Assembly: GCA_963848335.1 (NCBI GenBank)
Contig: CAWKDD010000002.1
Span: 248,001-312,000 of the forward strand
Source: Chersky-840 sp963848335
GTDB taxonomy: Bacteria > Actinomycetota > Acidimicrobiia > Acidimicrobiales > UBA8190
Direction of reading: 5' to 3'
DNA length: 64,000 bases
Part shown: positions 16,221 through 23,932 of the stretch, in pieces
Layout: the number at the start of each line of letters is the position of its first letter
Numbering within the stretch: position 1 is the stretch's first letter
Position numbers and translations under genes: made by a program
The notes under the pieces: generated by a model
Databases searched by the model: none
What the model was told of the DNA's origin: nothing
What the model saw: only the letters and a program-made list of their open reading frames with translations

Positions 16221-16724
16221 GTGTGGGTGCTGCGCCACGCCAAGGCGGCATCGCAGGGACCCGACGACCACAGCCGCCCGCTCACGGCCCGGGGAACGCG
16301 CCAGGCCACCGACGTGGGGCGCTACCTCGCCGGCGCGCCCATCGCCGATCGCCCCGTCCCCGGGCTCGTGCTGTCCTCGTCGGCGCGACGGGCACTGCAG
16401 AGCGCCGAGCTGGTGATGGCACAGATGCCCTCGACCGTGGAGCTCGTGGTCGAACGCCGGCTCTACACCGCCGATGCCGACGACGTGGCCGAGCTGCTCC
16501 GGGAGCTCGCATCAGACGAGCCGTCGGTGCTCGTGGTGGGCCACAACCCGACGCTGCACGAGTTCGCGCTGCTCCTCGTCGACCCCGAGGACCCGGGACG
16601 TGCCCGGCTCGAGCAGGGGTTCCCCACCGCCGCCCTGGCCGTGGCGGCGGTCCCGGCGCCGGGCTGGCCGCAGCTGGCGCTGGGGACCGGCACGCTGCTC
16701 GATCTCCGCACTCCCCCCCGCTGA
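16221..16724 (+). CDS. SixA-like phosphohistidine phosphatase
   Basis: 167-residue histidine-phosphatase-superfamily protein. The phosphorylated histidine lies in WVLRHAKAASQG (RHG/RHA motif), followed by RPLTARGTRQA and SSSARRALQSAELV, and the second catalytic histidine in VLVVGHNPTLHEFALLL. SixA removes phosphate from histidines of phosphotransfer domains; the hybrid kinase at 7-9.9 kb is one possible client, but this is inference. Start uncertain: GTG 16221 lies just before the catalytic motif, while GTG 16191 would overlap the SGNH gene by 19 bases. Confidence 0.78.
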   Translation: MWVLRHAKAASQGPDDHSRPLTARGTRQATDVGRYLAGAPIADRPVPGLVLSSSARRALQSAELVMAQMPSTVELVVERRLYTADADDVAELLRELASDEPSVLVVGHNPTLHEFALLLVDPEDPGRARLEQGFPTAALAVAAVPAPGWPQLALGTGTLLDLRTPPR

Positions 16725-16738
16725 CGTTCTGGCGTCTC

Positions 16739-17427
16739 TCAGACCAGGGGCCAGGGGTAGTGGTAGGTGTCGGGATCGGGGACCGGGAACCGGCCCTCGT
16801 CGAGAAGGGCAGCGGCGCGCCGGGCGACGGCGACCACCTCCCGCGCCGAGAGAAGGGGACCCAGGGACTCGGGCGCGGCACTCGGCCACGCGGGCGAGGT
16901 CGTCGACGAGCCCGGCGGGCAGAGGCTCGCCCGGCGAACTCCCAGATGACGGTGCGCAGCTTGGGCTCGGTGTGGAAGCACAGGCCGTTGTCGATGGCCC
17001 ACACCTTGCCGTCCTCACCCAGGATGCAATGCCCGCTCTTGCGATCCGCGTTGTTGGCCACGACGTCGAAAGCGCAGATGGCCCGCAGTCGGTCGTGATG
17101 CTCCTCCTGCTCCACCAGGGTGAAGTGGTGCTGGGAGAAGTCGGCGGGGATGAACAGCTGCAGGGACCCGGGCCCGAGCGGCGCGTCGTCACGCTCCACG
17201 GTCTCGGGGACCAGGTCCCACCCCAGGGCGCGCGACAGTTCGTAGGCGGCGACCTCGCGCCGGTAGATCGCCTCGGGGAAGTCCCACAGGTGACGCTCGC
17301 CGCGCCCGGGCTTGTACACCGCGCCCGCCTCCTGATCCCCCAGCACGCACGTGGTGAGGAAGGTGTGGTTCGAGCTCCACGGCAGCCGGCCGACGACTTC
17401 GATGTCGCCCTCGGTGAGGAGCCTCAA
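16739..17427 (-). pseudogene. SCO1664-family protein (PI3/4-kinase-like fold), frame broken twice
   Basis: The intact parts read LRLLTEGDIEVVGRLPWSS ... ICAFDVVANNADRKSGH ... IDNGLCFHTEPKLRTVIWEFAG in one frame, EPLPAGLVDDLARVAEC in the next, and ESLGPLLSAREVVAVARRAA up to the stop in the third. Both changes are single extra bases, near 16930-16932 (CCC run) and 16877-16878; removing them gives 228 codons. Members of this actinobacterial family resemble lipid-kinase folds (DVVANNADRKSGH and IDNGLCFH would be the catalytic and metal loops) but have no proven role. TTG at 17427 overlaps the DUF3090 stop by four bases. Third gene of an operon with the phosphatase and DUF3090. Confidence 0.75.
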
Positions 17428-17921
17428 GTGGCGGGCGGCCGGTGGCCGTTGGTCCTCGGGCACTCGTGTCCGGACGGGTCGAGGGGGCCGCCGCACAACG
17501 GGCACGGCGGACGCCCTGCTTCGACAAGGGTGGTGGCGCGGATGGCGAAGGCGGCGGCCTGGGCGCGGGTGATGGTGAAGCGGGCCATGTCGCCCTCCTC
17601 GTCCTCGGCCACCAGCTCCTCGGCCACGAGCACGATGCGGTCGAGCGCGTCGTCGTAGCTCACCCCGAGGGTGCCGATCACCCAGTGCGGGTCGGCGGGC
17701 TCTTCGAGCTCGAGGTCGACGGGGAGGTCCTCGGGCCGGTCGAGATCGGCGAGCAGGCGACCGAGGTACTCCGCCAGCACCGACACCTGCTGCTTCTCCG
17801 CCTTCAAGGTGACGACGGTCAGGCCGCTACGGCACTGCAGCAGGAACACGCGCTGGCCGACCTCACCCTCGGTGCCGACGGTGAAGCGGTCGAGGTCTCC
17901 GAGGTCGAGGGCCGGGCTCAT
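17424..17921 (-). CDS. DUF3090 family protein
   Basis: 165 residues, conserved in actinobacteria, function unknown. The N-terminal two thirds form a mixed alpha/beta domain (LDRFTVGTEGEVGQRVFLLQ, LKAEKQQVSVLAEYL). A small zinc-ribbon-like tail follows, with cysteines in PPCPLCGGPLDPSGHECPR. It overlaps the upstream phosphatase stop by four bases (ATGA) and the downstream SCO1664-type gene by four bases, so all three are translationally coupled. The same trio is found together in Mycobacterium and Streptomyces, which argues for a shared, still unnamed process. Confidence 0.88.
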   Translation of the reverse strand: MSPALDLGDLDRFTVGTEGEVGQRVFLLQCRSGLTVVTLKAEKQQVSVLAEYLGRLLADLDRPEDLPVDLELEEPADPHWVIGTLGVSYDDALDRIVLVAEELVAEDEEGDMARFTITRAQAAAFAIRATTLVEAGRPPCPLCGGPLDPSGHECPRTNGHRPPAT

Positions 17922-18562
17922 GACACCGCCAACTCTGACAGTGACGCGGTGGCGTTGACGCACAGCACGTACGAGCCGGTCTCGCCGCGCACCAGCGCGG
18001 TGACCGAGCACGGCGACACGGCCAGCCTCTGGAAGAGGTCGAGGGGGACGCCCGCGGTGGCGGCAACCGCCGCCTTGATGGGGTCCGCGTGCGACACCGC
18101 CACGAAGGTCTCCCCCCGGTGGCGATCGGCGAGCCGGTCGAGGGTGCCGAGCATGCGGGCCTGCATCTCGACGAAGGACTCCCCCTCGGGGAAGCGGAAC
18201 GCGCTCGGGAAGGCCTGCACCGTGCGCCACTCGCGGCGCTTGCGGAGGGTTCCCAGCTTGGCCCCCGTCCAGGTGCCGAAGTCACACTCGAGCAGGCCCC
18301 GCTCGACGCGTACCCGCAGGCCGAGGCGCCGGGCGATGGGCTTGGCCGTCTCCATGGCCCGCTCCAGGGGTGACGCGTACACCGCAGCGGGGGCCTTGGC
18401 CAGCGCGGCGATGCGCTCGGCGGCCTCGTCGGCCTGGGCCCGGCCCTCCTCCGACAGGTGCAGGCCCGGGGCCCGCCCCGGCAGCACGGACCCGGTGGTG
18501 GGCGTGCGCCCGTGCCGGACGAGGAGCGCGACGGCAGGGGCCGGAATTCGGCGGGTGGGCAC
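17918..18562 (-). CDS. Histidine phosphatase (MSMEG_4193 type)
   Basis: 214 residues of the phosphoglycerate-mutase-like superfamily. Catalytic histidine in VALLVRHGRTPTTG, glutamate region GLLECDFGTWTGAKL, and second histidine in TFVAVSHADPIKAAVA. The insertion ATAGVPLDLFQRLAVSPCS is characteristic of the MSMEG_4193 group that is linked to DUF3090 and SCO1664-family genes. Substrate unknown. GTG at 18562 is the natural start; the frame open beyond it is a shadow of the uracil-DNA glycosylase gene, which is divergent and only 25 bases away, so the two promoters must overlap. Confidence 0.85.
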   Translation of the reverse strand: MPTRRIPAPAVALLVRHGRTPTTGSVLPGRAPGLHLSEEGRAQADEAAERIAALAKAPAAVYASPLERAMETAKPIARRLGLRVRVERGLLECDFGTWTGAKLGTLRKRREWRTVQAFPSAFRFPEGESFVEMQARMLGTLDRLADRHRGETFVAVSHADPIKAAVAATAGVPLDLFQRLAVSPCSVTALVRGETGSYVLCVNATASLSELAVS

Positions 18563-18587
18563 GGCGCGCCATCGTACGCTGTCGGCC

Positions 18588-19259
18588 GTGCATCTCCCTC
18601 CGCTCGACGAGCTGACCAGCGAGATCACACGATGCCGGCGCTGCCCCCGCCTGGTGGCGTGGCGTGAGGAGGTGGCGCGTGAGCGCCGGGCCGCCTTCGC
18701 CGGGCAGGAGTACTGGGGCCGGCCCGTCCCGGGATTCGGTGACCCCCAGGCCCGTGTGGCGGTGGTGGGGCTCGCCCCCGCCGCCCACGGCGGCAACAGG
18801 ACGGGGCGCGTCTTCACCGGCGACCGGTCCGGGGACTGGCTGTTCGCGGCGCTGTGGCGGGCCGGGCTCGCCAACCAGCCCCAGAGCGTGGCCCTCGACG
18901 ACGGCCTGGAGCTGCGGGGGGCCTATGTGCTCGCCGCCGTGCGCTGCGCCCCGCCCCAGAACAAGCCGACCCCGGCCGAGCGCGACGCGTGCCGGCCCTT
19001 CCTCCACCGCGAGCTCGGGCTCCTCGGCGAGCTGCGGGTGGTCGTCGCCCTGGGCCAGTTCGCCTACCAGGTGGTGGCCGACGAGCTGGGCCTGTCGCCC
19101 CGGCCGAAGTTCGGCCACGGGGTCGAGGCGCCGACGGCGGGCGGTCTCACCGTGGTGTGCTCGTACCACCCCAGCCAGCAGAACACCTTCACCGGGAGGC
19201 TGACCGAGCCCATGCTCGACGCCGTGTTCGACCGGGCCCGCGCCCTGTCGGGCCTGTGA
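18588..19259 (+). CDS. Uracil-DNA glycosylase, family 5 (UdgB type)
   Basis: 223 residues. Iron-sulfur-binding cysteines are in RCRRCPRL, VRCAPPQNK and ACRPFLHR, as in family 4/5 enzymes. Motif 1 reads VGLAPAAHGGNRTGRVFTGD, where family 5 has A in place of the catalytic acid, and motif 3 is SYHPSQQNTFTG. It excises uracil and other deaminated bases from DNA. TACGCT at 18575-18580 ends seven bases before GTG 18588, so the mRNA is probably leaderless. Confidence 0.88.
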   Translation: MHLPPLDELTSEITRCRRCPRLVAWREEVARERRAAFAGQEYWGRPVPGFGDPQARVAVVGLAPAAHGGNRTGRVFTGDRSGDWLFAALWRAGLANQPQSVALDDGLELRGAYVLAAVRCAPPQNKPTPAERDACRPFLHRELGLLGELRVVVALGQFAYQVVADELGLSPRPKFGHGVEAPTAGGLTVVCSYHPSQQNTFTGRLTEPMLDAVFDRARALSGL

Positions 19260-19268
19260 CCGGCGGGC

Positions 19269-20399
19269 TCAGGCCGGCGCCGGAGCGAGGCCCGGTCCCT
19301 GCGCCGCGCCCTGGGGCCACCGCCGCCTGCTCACGCGGGCGAGCTTGCGCAGCAGCTCGAGGGCGCCGGGGTCGTCGTCTCCGGGGCGCGTCTCGATCAC
19401 GCCGTCGCCCACCATGCCGGCCAGGATGTCGCGCCCCTGGTCGGTGCGCACGATGGTGAGGGTCCAGTCGCTGAAGGCGCCGATCCCCCCCGTGGAGATG
19501 TCGGCGTGCTCGGCGGCGAAGTCGGGACACGACGTGCAGCCCTCGCGGGTCCAGGCGTGGCCCTCTTTGAGGGGCACCTCGTGGTACCCGCCGTCGCGGG
19601 TCCAGATCTGGAACACACCCTTGATGTTGATCTTGGTGATCTCGCTGCGCTCGAGGCCGTACTTGGCCTCGAAGAGGTCCGGGAAGATGGCGTCGTCGAA
19701 GGTCTTCGAGCACAGCAGGCCGATCGACAGGGCCAGGCGCCGGGCCACCTTGCCCGTCTTGCGGGCCTTCATGACGGCGGGGACCGAGGCCTGGCAGCTC
19801 ATCCCGACCAGAGCGATGCGCTCGGCGCCGGCCGCCACGGCCTGGGGGTAGGCGAGGGTGTTGGCGGAGTACGTGTAGCGGGAGCCCGCCGTGGCCAGGA
19901 CCTCGGCCCGGGTGCGGGCCACCGCCGGCACCGCCTTCCACGTCCCCTCGCCCTCGAGAGCCGACACCAGGGCGGCGTCGATCACGTCGTGCTCGAGCGC
20001 CCAGATGAGGATGGCCGATACGAGCCCGCCGTCCTGGCCCGAGTCGAGCACGTCGGGGTCCGTGGCCCGGGCCAGGACGATGTCCCCGGAGATCCCCGCC
20101 ACCTCGTCGGCGGTCCGGCCGCGCCCGAAGAGATAGGAGTCGATGTCGGTCTCCCAGTCGCGAAAGCGCGGGCAGGCCCGGGTGCACATGGTGCACCCCT
20201 TCACGCCGTGGGTGCAGTCGGTGGGCCCGCCGTCCTCGTCGACCTTCCACGGCCGGTAGACCCCGCCCTCGTCGTCGTACTTCAAGACGTCATGGGGGCA
20301 GGCGATGATGCAGCCCGCGCACCCCGTGCACAGTCCGGAGGTGACGACTTCTTTGTAGAGATCGGCCCAGTGCGGCTTCTCGGGAGGCACGGCGCCCAC
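19269..20399 (-). CDS. Coenzyme F420 hydrogenase/dehydrogenase beta-subunit (FrhB-like) protein
   Basis: 376 residues. N-terminal ferredoxin-like part with CTGCAGCIIACPHDV and CTMCTRACP, able to bind two [4Fe-4S] clusters, followed by the FrhB N- and C-terminal domains (ATAGSRYTYSANTLAYPQA, LVGMSCQASVPAVMKARKTG, LGLL-type strand LSIGLLCSKTF, then TSCPDFAAEHADISTGGIG). FrhB-type proteins carry FAD and pass electrons between F420 or similar carriers and iron-sulfur partners. Together with the LLM-class enzyme at 42 kb it suggests that this organism makes F420. No catalytic partner is adjacent, so its reaction is unknown. Convergent with the uracil glycosylase, divergent from mutM. Confidence 0.85.
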   Translation of the reverse strand: MGAVPPEKPHWADLYKEVVTSGLCTGCAGCIIACPHDVLKYDDEGGVYRPWKVDEDGGPTDCTHGVKGCTMCTRACPRFRDWETDIDSYLFGRGRTADEVAGISGDIVLARATDPDVLDSGQDGGLVSAILIWALEHDVIDAALVSALEGEGTWKAVPAVARTRAEVLATAGSRYTYSANTLAYPQAVAAGAERIALVGMSCQASVPAVMKARKTGKVARRLALSIGLLCSKTFDDAIFPDLFEAKYGLERSEITKINIKGVFQIWTRDGGYHEVPLKEGHAWTREGCTSCPDFAAEHADISTGGIGAFSDWTLTIVRTDQGRDILAGMVGDGVIETRPGDDDPGALELLRKLARVSRRRWPQGAAQGPGLAPAPA

Positions 20400-20401
20400 A
20401 G

Positions 20402-20407
20402 TAGCGT
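20402..20407 (+). promoter_or_regulatory. -10 box of leaderless mutM
   Basis: TAGCGT ends eight bases before GTG 20416, predicting an mRNA without a 5' leader. Confidence 0.55.
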
Positions 20408-20415
20408 CGGCGGTC

Positions 20416-21219
20416 GTGCCCGAGTTGCCCGAGGTGGAGGCCTATCGCACGTTGGCCGAAGGAGCCATCGGCCGGCCCATCGAGCGCGCCGAGATCGGCG
20501 ACCGTCGCTTCGTGCGCGGCGGATGGGCTCCCCGCCACCTCCTCGCCGCGCTGGCCGGAGCCACGTTCACCCGGGCCCGGCGCCACGGCAAGCTGCTGGT
20601 CCTGGAGCTGGCCCGCCCCGATGCGGAAGCGGCCTCGGGCCCGAGCCTCGGGCTGCGCTTCGGCATGACGGGGCGGCTCCTGCTCGACGGGCGCGCCGGG
20701 GTCGACCACCTCGTCTACTCGAGCGAGCGCGACGACACGGCGTGGGACCGCTTCGGCGTCCGCTTCGCGGACGGGGGCCGCATGGTGGTGCGCGACCCCC
20801 GCCTGCTGGGCGGGGTGGAGCTCGACCCCGACGAGTCCCTCCTCGGGCCCGACGCCCTCGAGATCACCGCGTCCGAGCTGCGCCGGGCGCTCGAGCACAG
20901 CGCGGTGGCGGTCAAGGCCCGGCTCATGGACCAGCACCGCGTGGCCGGGGTGGGCAACCTCATCGCCGACGAGGTGCTGTGGCACGCCTCTCTCGCCCCT
21001 CACCGACGTTCCGGTTCCCTGACCCCGGCCGAACACCGCCGTCTCCATCGTCATCTGCGGGGGACCCTGGACACGCTCATGGAGCGGGGCGGATCGCACC
21101 TCGGCGACCTCATGCCCGAGCGGGTGCCCGGCGGTCGCTGCCCGCGCGACGGGACCGAGCTGGTCCGGTCGACGGTGGGAGGGCGCACGAGCTGGTGGTG
21201 CCCCCGCCACCAGCACTGA
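20416..21219 (+). CDS. mutM: Formamidopyrimidine-DNA glycosylase-like base-excision enzyme
   Basis: 267 residues. Starts PELPEVEAYR, with the catalytic N-terminal proline and Glu after removal of Met, then LGLRFGMTGRLLL, the helix-two-turn-helix HRVAGVGNLIADEVLW and a C-terminal zinc-finger region. The finger is atypical: CPRDGTELVRST ... WWCPRHQH, so the usual second and fourth cysteines are replaced by Asp and His. Such variants occur in some actinobacterial Fpg/Nei paralogues. It removes oxidised purines or pyrimidines and nicks the abasic site. Substrate preference cannot be set from sequence. Confidence 0.85.
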   Translation: MPELPEVEAYRTLAEGAIGRPIERAEIGDRRFVRGGWAPRHLLAALAGATFTRARRHGKLLVLELARPDAEAASGPSLGLRFGMTGRLLLDGRAGVDHLVYSSERDDTAWDRFGVRFADGGRMVVRDPRLLGGVELDPDESLLGPDALEITASELRRALEHSAVAVKARLMDQHRVAGVGNLIADEVLWHASLAPHRRSGSLTPAEHRRLHRHLRGTLDTLMERGGSHLGDLMPERVPGGRCPRDGTELVRSTVGGRTSWWCPRHQH

Positions 21220-21231
21220 CCCGTCGAGGGC

Positions 21232-21732
21232 TCAGTCGCCCAGCTCGGCGAGCACCTTCTGGGCGTGGCCGTCGGCCTTGACGTGGTACCAGGCGCGCCG
21301 GACCTTGCCGTCGGGCCCGACGAGGAAGGTCGAGCGGATCACGCCCACCGACTTCTTGCCGTACAGGGTCTTCTCGCCCCAGGCGCCGTAGCGCTCCATG
21401 ACGACGTGGCCCGCATCGCTCAACAGTGGGAAGCGCAGCCCGTACTTCTTGCGGAACGCCACGTGCTTCTCGGCCCCGTCGGGGGAGATGCCGAGCACCG
21501 CCACCCCCGCCCGGGAGAAGGCGCGCAGGTTGTCGTTGAACTGGCACGCCTCCTTGGTGCACCCCGGCGTGTCGTCGGCCGGGTAGAAGTACACGACCAC
21601 CGGCTGGCCGGCGAAGTCGCGCAGCGCCACCTTGGTGCCGTCCTGGTCCGGCAGCGTGAAGGCCGGGGCCCTGTCGCCGGGGCCGAGGCGCGTCCTGCCC
21701 GCCTTGTCGTCTGCTCCTGCGTCGTCTGCCAT
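21232..21732 (-). CDS. bcp: Thioredoxin-dependent peroxiredoxin, BCP/PrxQ type
   Basis: 166 residues of the atypical two-cysteine BCP group. The peroxidatic cysteine is in YPADDTPGCTKEACQF and the resolving cysteine five residues later, the usual BCP spacing. Conserved arginine and the GVIRSTFLVGPDGKVRRAW strand complete the active site. It reduces hydrogen and organic peroxides with thioredoxin. ATG at 21732 is chosen for the GGGAGGAG upstream. Divergent from thiC, whose TPP riboswitch begins about 90 bases away. Confidence 0.9.
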   Translation of the reverse strand: MADDAGADDKAGRTRLGPGDRAPAFTLPDQDGTKVALRDFAGQPVVVYFYPADDTPGCTKEACQFNDNLRAFSRAGVAVLGISPDGAEKHVAFRKKYGLRFPLLSDAGHVVMERYGAWGEKTLYGKKSVGVIRSTFLVGPDGKVRRAWYHVKADGHAQKVLAELGD

Positions 21733-21825
21733 GGAGAAGCTCCTCCCGGTCGGTGCGGGCCCCACCATGGCACAGCCCGCAGGTCACCGGCCCGGTGGCG
21801 CGCGCCGGCGATGGGCGCGCGAGAC

Positions 21826-21919
21826 TCGGGGCGCGGGAGCTCGGAGGTACCGGGCTGAGAGGGCGCCTCGCCGGCGCCGACCGTCGACCTGATCCGGGTA
21901 ATGCCGGCGGAGGGAGGAC
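21826..21919 (+). promoter_or_regulatory. TPP riboswitch (THI element)
   Basis: The two ligand-binding cores of the thiamine pyrophosphate aptamer are readable: GGCTGAGA (21853-21860) and CCTGATCCGGGTAATGCCGG (21888-21907), separated by a variable GC-rich hairpin, and closed by CTCGG/CCGAG at the edges. The 3' end, GCGGAGGGAGG, is also the Shine-Dalgarno region of thiC, six bases before its ATG, so thiamine pyrophosphate most likely blocks translation initiation. Confidence 0.92.
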
Positions 21920-21923
21920 CGAG

Positions 21924-23744
21924 ATGCGCATCACCGACGTCGACCCGGCGCGCGGCGCCCACACAGAGGGACCGGCCCCAGACAGCACGGGGACGAGCGC
22001 GCCCGCCCCGGACGAGGCGGAGTTCAACCGTCGCAAGGTCTACCGGCAGGGCACCGACCCGGGGGTGCGCGTCCCGTTCGTCGAGGTCTCGCTGTCCCCC
22101 ACGCCCGGACGCGAGGCGACGCCCAATGCTCCGGTCCTCCTCTACGACACCTCGGGCCCCGGATCCGATCCCCGCGGCGGCCTGGCGCCGATGCGGCTGG
22201 GTTGGATCTCGGCTCGAGGCGACGTGGTGGAGCACGAGGGGCGCGCCCCCACGCGGCGCGACGACGGACGTGGCGCTACCCGGCGCGCCGCGCCCGAGGC
22301 GTTCCCCGGGGCGCGCCGGCGCCCGCTGGTGGCCCGGGGGCCGGGGCCCGTTACCCAGCTGCACTACGCGCGGCGCGGCGAGGTCACCCCCGAGATGGAG
22401 TTCGTGGCGCTGCGCGAGCAGATGGACCCCTCCACCGTGCGCGCCGAGGTGGCCGCGGGCCGCGCCATCATCCCGGCCAACGTCAACCATCCCGAATCCG
22501 AGCCCATGGCCATCGGGCGGGCCTTCCTGGTGAAGGTGAACGCCAACATCGGGAACTCGGCGGTGACCTCGTCGGTGGCCGAGGAGGTGGAGAAGCTGAC
22601 CTGGGCCACCCACTGGGGCGCGGACACCGTCATGGACCTGTCCACGGGCCCTGACATCCACACCACCCGGGAGTGGATCGTGCGCAACTCGCCGGTGCCG
22701 ATCGGCACCGTGCCCATCTACCAGGCACTCGAGAAGGTGGACGGCCGTCCCGAGGAGCTCACCTGGGACATCTATCGCGACACCGTCATCGAGCAGGCCG
22801 AGCAGGGGGTCGACTACTTCACGGTCCACGCCGGGGTGCTGCTGCGCTACGTCCCGCTCACCGCCCGGCGGGTGACGGGCATCGTGAGCCGGGGCGGCTC
22901 GATCATGGCGGCGTGGTGCCTGGCGCACCACCAGGAGAACTTCCTCTACACCCGCTTCGAGGAGCTGTGCGAGATCCTCGCCGCCTACGACGTGGCCTTC
23001 TCCCTGGGCGACGGGTTGCGCCCGGGCTCGGTGGCGGACGCCAACGACGAGGCGCAGTTCGCGGAGCTGCGCACGCTCGGCGAGCTCACCGAGGTGGCAT
23101 GGCGCCACGACGTCCAGGTGATGATCGAGGGTCCCGGGCACGTGCCGCTGCACCGCATCGCCGAGAACGTGGCGCTGCAGCAGGAGGTGTGCCACGAGGC
23201 GCCCTTCTACACACTGGGCCCGCTCACCACCGACGTGGCACCGGGCTACGACCACATCACCTCGGCCATCGGCGCCGCGGTGATCGGCATGCACGGCACG
23301 GCCATGCTCTGCTACGTCACGCCCAAGGAGCATTTGGGCCTTCCCGACCGCGAGGACGTGAAGGCGGGGATGATCGCCTACAAGATCGCGGCCCACGCCG
23401 CCGACGTGGCCAAAGGGCACCCCGGCGCCCAGGCCTGGGACGACGCGCTGTCGGCGGCGCGCTTCGAGTTCCGCTGGGAGGACCAATTCAACCTGGCGCT
23501 CGACCCCGGTACCGCCCGCCGCTACCACGACGCCACACTTCCCGCGGCGCCGGCCAAGACGGCGCACTTCTGCTCGATGTGCGGCCCCAAATTCTGCTCC
23601 ATGCGCATCAGCCACGACGTGCGGGCGCTGGCGGACTCCGAAGGGGTGTCGCCCGAGGAAGCGCTCGAACTGGGCATGCAGGCCAAAGCGGTGGAGTTCC
23701 GCTCCTCGGGGGCCGAGATCTACCGCGCCCCGGCCGCCACGTGA
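21924..23744 (+). CDS. thiC: Phosphomethylpyrimidine synthase
   Basis: 606 residues. ThiC converts aminoimidazole ribotide to HMP phosphate, the pyrimidine half of thiamine, in a radical-SAM reaction. Landmarks are the N-terminal VYRQGTDPGVRVPFVEV, the substrate region IIPANVNHPESEPMAIG and FLVKVNANIGNSAV, the metal-site part EGPGHVPLHRIAENV, and the C-terminal iron-sulfur cysteines in FCSMCGPKFCSM. ATG 21924 follows the riboswitch directly. No other thi gene is present; a tract of tandem 11-mers follows the gene. Confidence 0.96.
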   Translation: MRITDVDPARGAHTEGPAPDSTGTSAPAPDEAEFNRRKVYRQGTDPGVRVPFVEVSLSPTPGREATPNAPVLLYDTSGPGSDPRGGLAPMRLGWISARGDVVEHEGRAPTRRDDGRGATRRAAPEAFPGARRRPLVARGPGPVTQLHYARRGEVTPEMEFVALREQMDPSTVRAEVAAGRAIIPANVNHPESEPMAIGRAFLVKVNANIGNSAVTSSVAEEVEKLTWATHWGADTVMDLSTGPDIHTTREWIVRNSPVPIGTVPIYQALEKVDGRPEELTWDIYRDTVIEQAEQGVDYFTVHAGVLLRYVPLTARRVTGIVSRGGSIMAAWCLAHHQENFLYTRFEELCEILAAYDVAFSLGDGLRPGSVADANDEAQFAELRTLGELTEVAWRHDVQVMIEGPGHVPLHRIAENVALQQEVCHEAPFYTLGPLTTDVAPGYDHITSAIGAAVIGMHGTAMLCYVTPKEHLGLPDREDVKAGMIAYKIAAHAADVAKGHPGAQAWDDALSAARFEFRWEDQFNLALDPGTARRYHDATLPAAPAKTAHFCSMCGPKFCSMRISHDVRALADSEGVSPEEALELGMQAKAVEFRSSGAEIYRAPAAT

Positions 23745-23750
23745 CCGCCG

Positions 23751-23800
23751 CCTGATCACCACCTGGTCACGACCTGGTCACGACCTCCGCCTGGTCACCA
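23751..23800. repeat. Tandem 11-bp repeats after thiC
   Basis: Three contiguous copies start at 23751, 23762 and 23773 (CCTGATCACCA, CCTGGTCACGA, CCTGGTCACGA) and a fourth, CCTGGTCACCA, at 23790 after a 6-bp gap. They lie between thiC and the helicase gene. The 11-bp period places copies on one helical face. Confidence 0.6.
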
Positions 23801-23918
23801 CCACTGCCGAGGACGCGACACCGGCGCCCGGGCTCGACGCGGCCGCCCGGCTCGAGCGCACCGACGCACCTCTGACCAGGCGCGGGGTCGGAAACGTCCA
23901 GTTCGGGGCCCTGACCGC

Positions 23919-23924
23919 TACACT
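23919..23924 (+). promoter_or_regulatory. -10 box of the helicase gene
   Basis: TACACT ends eight bases before ATG 23933, consistent with a leaderless mRNA and the main reason for choosing that start. Confidence 0.5.
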
Positions 23925-23932
23925 GTGGGGGT

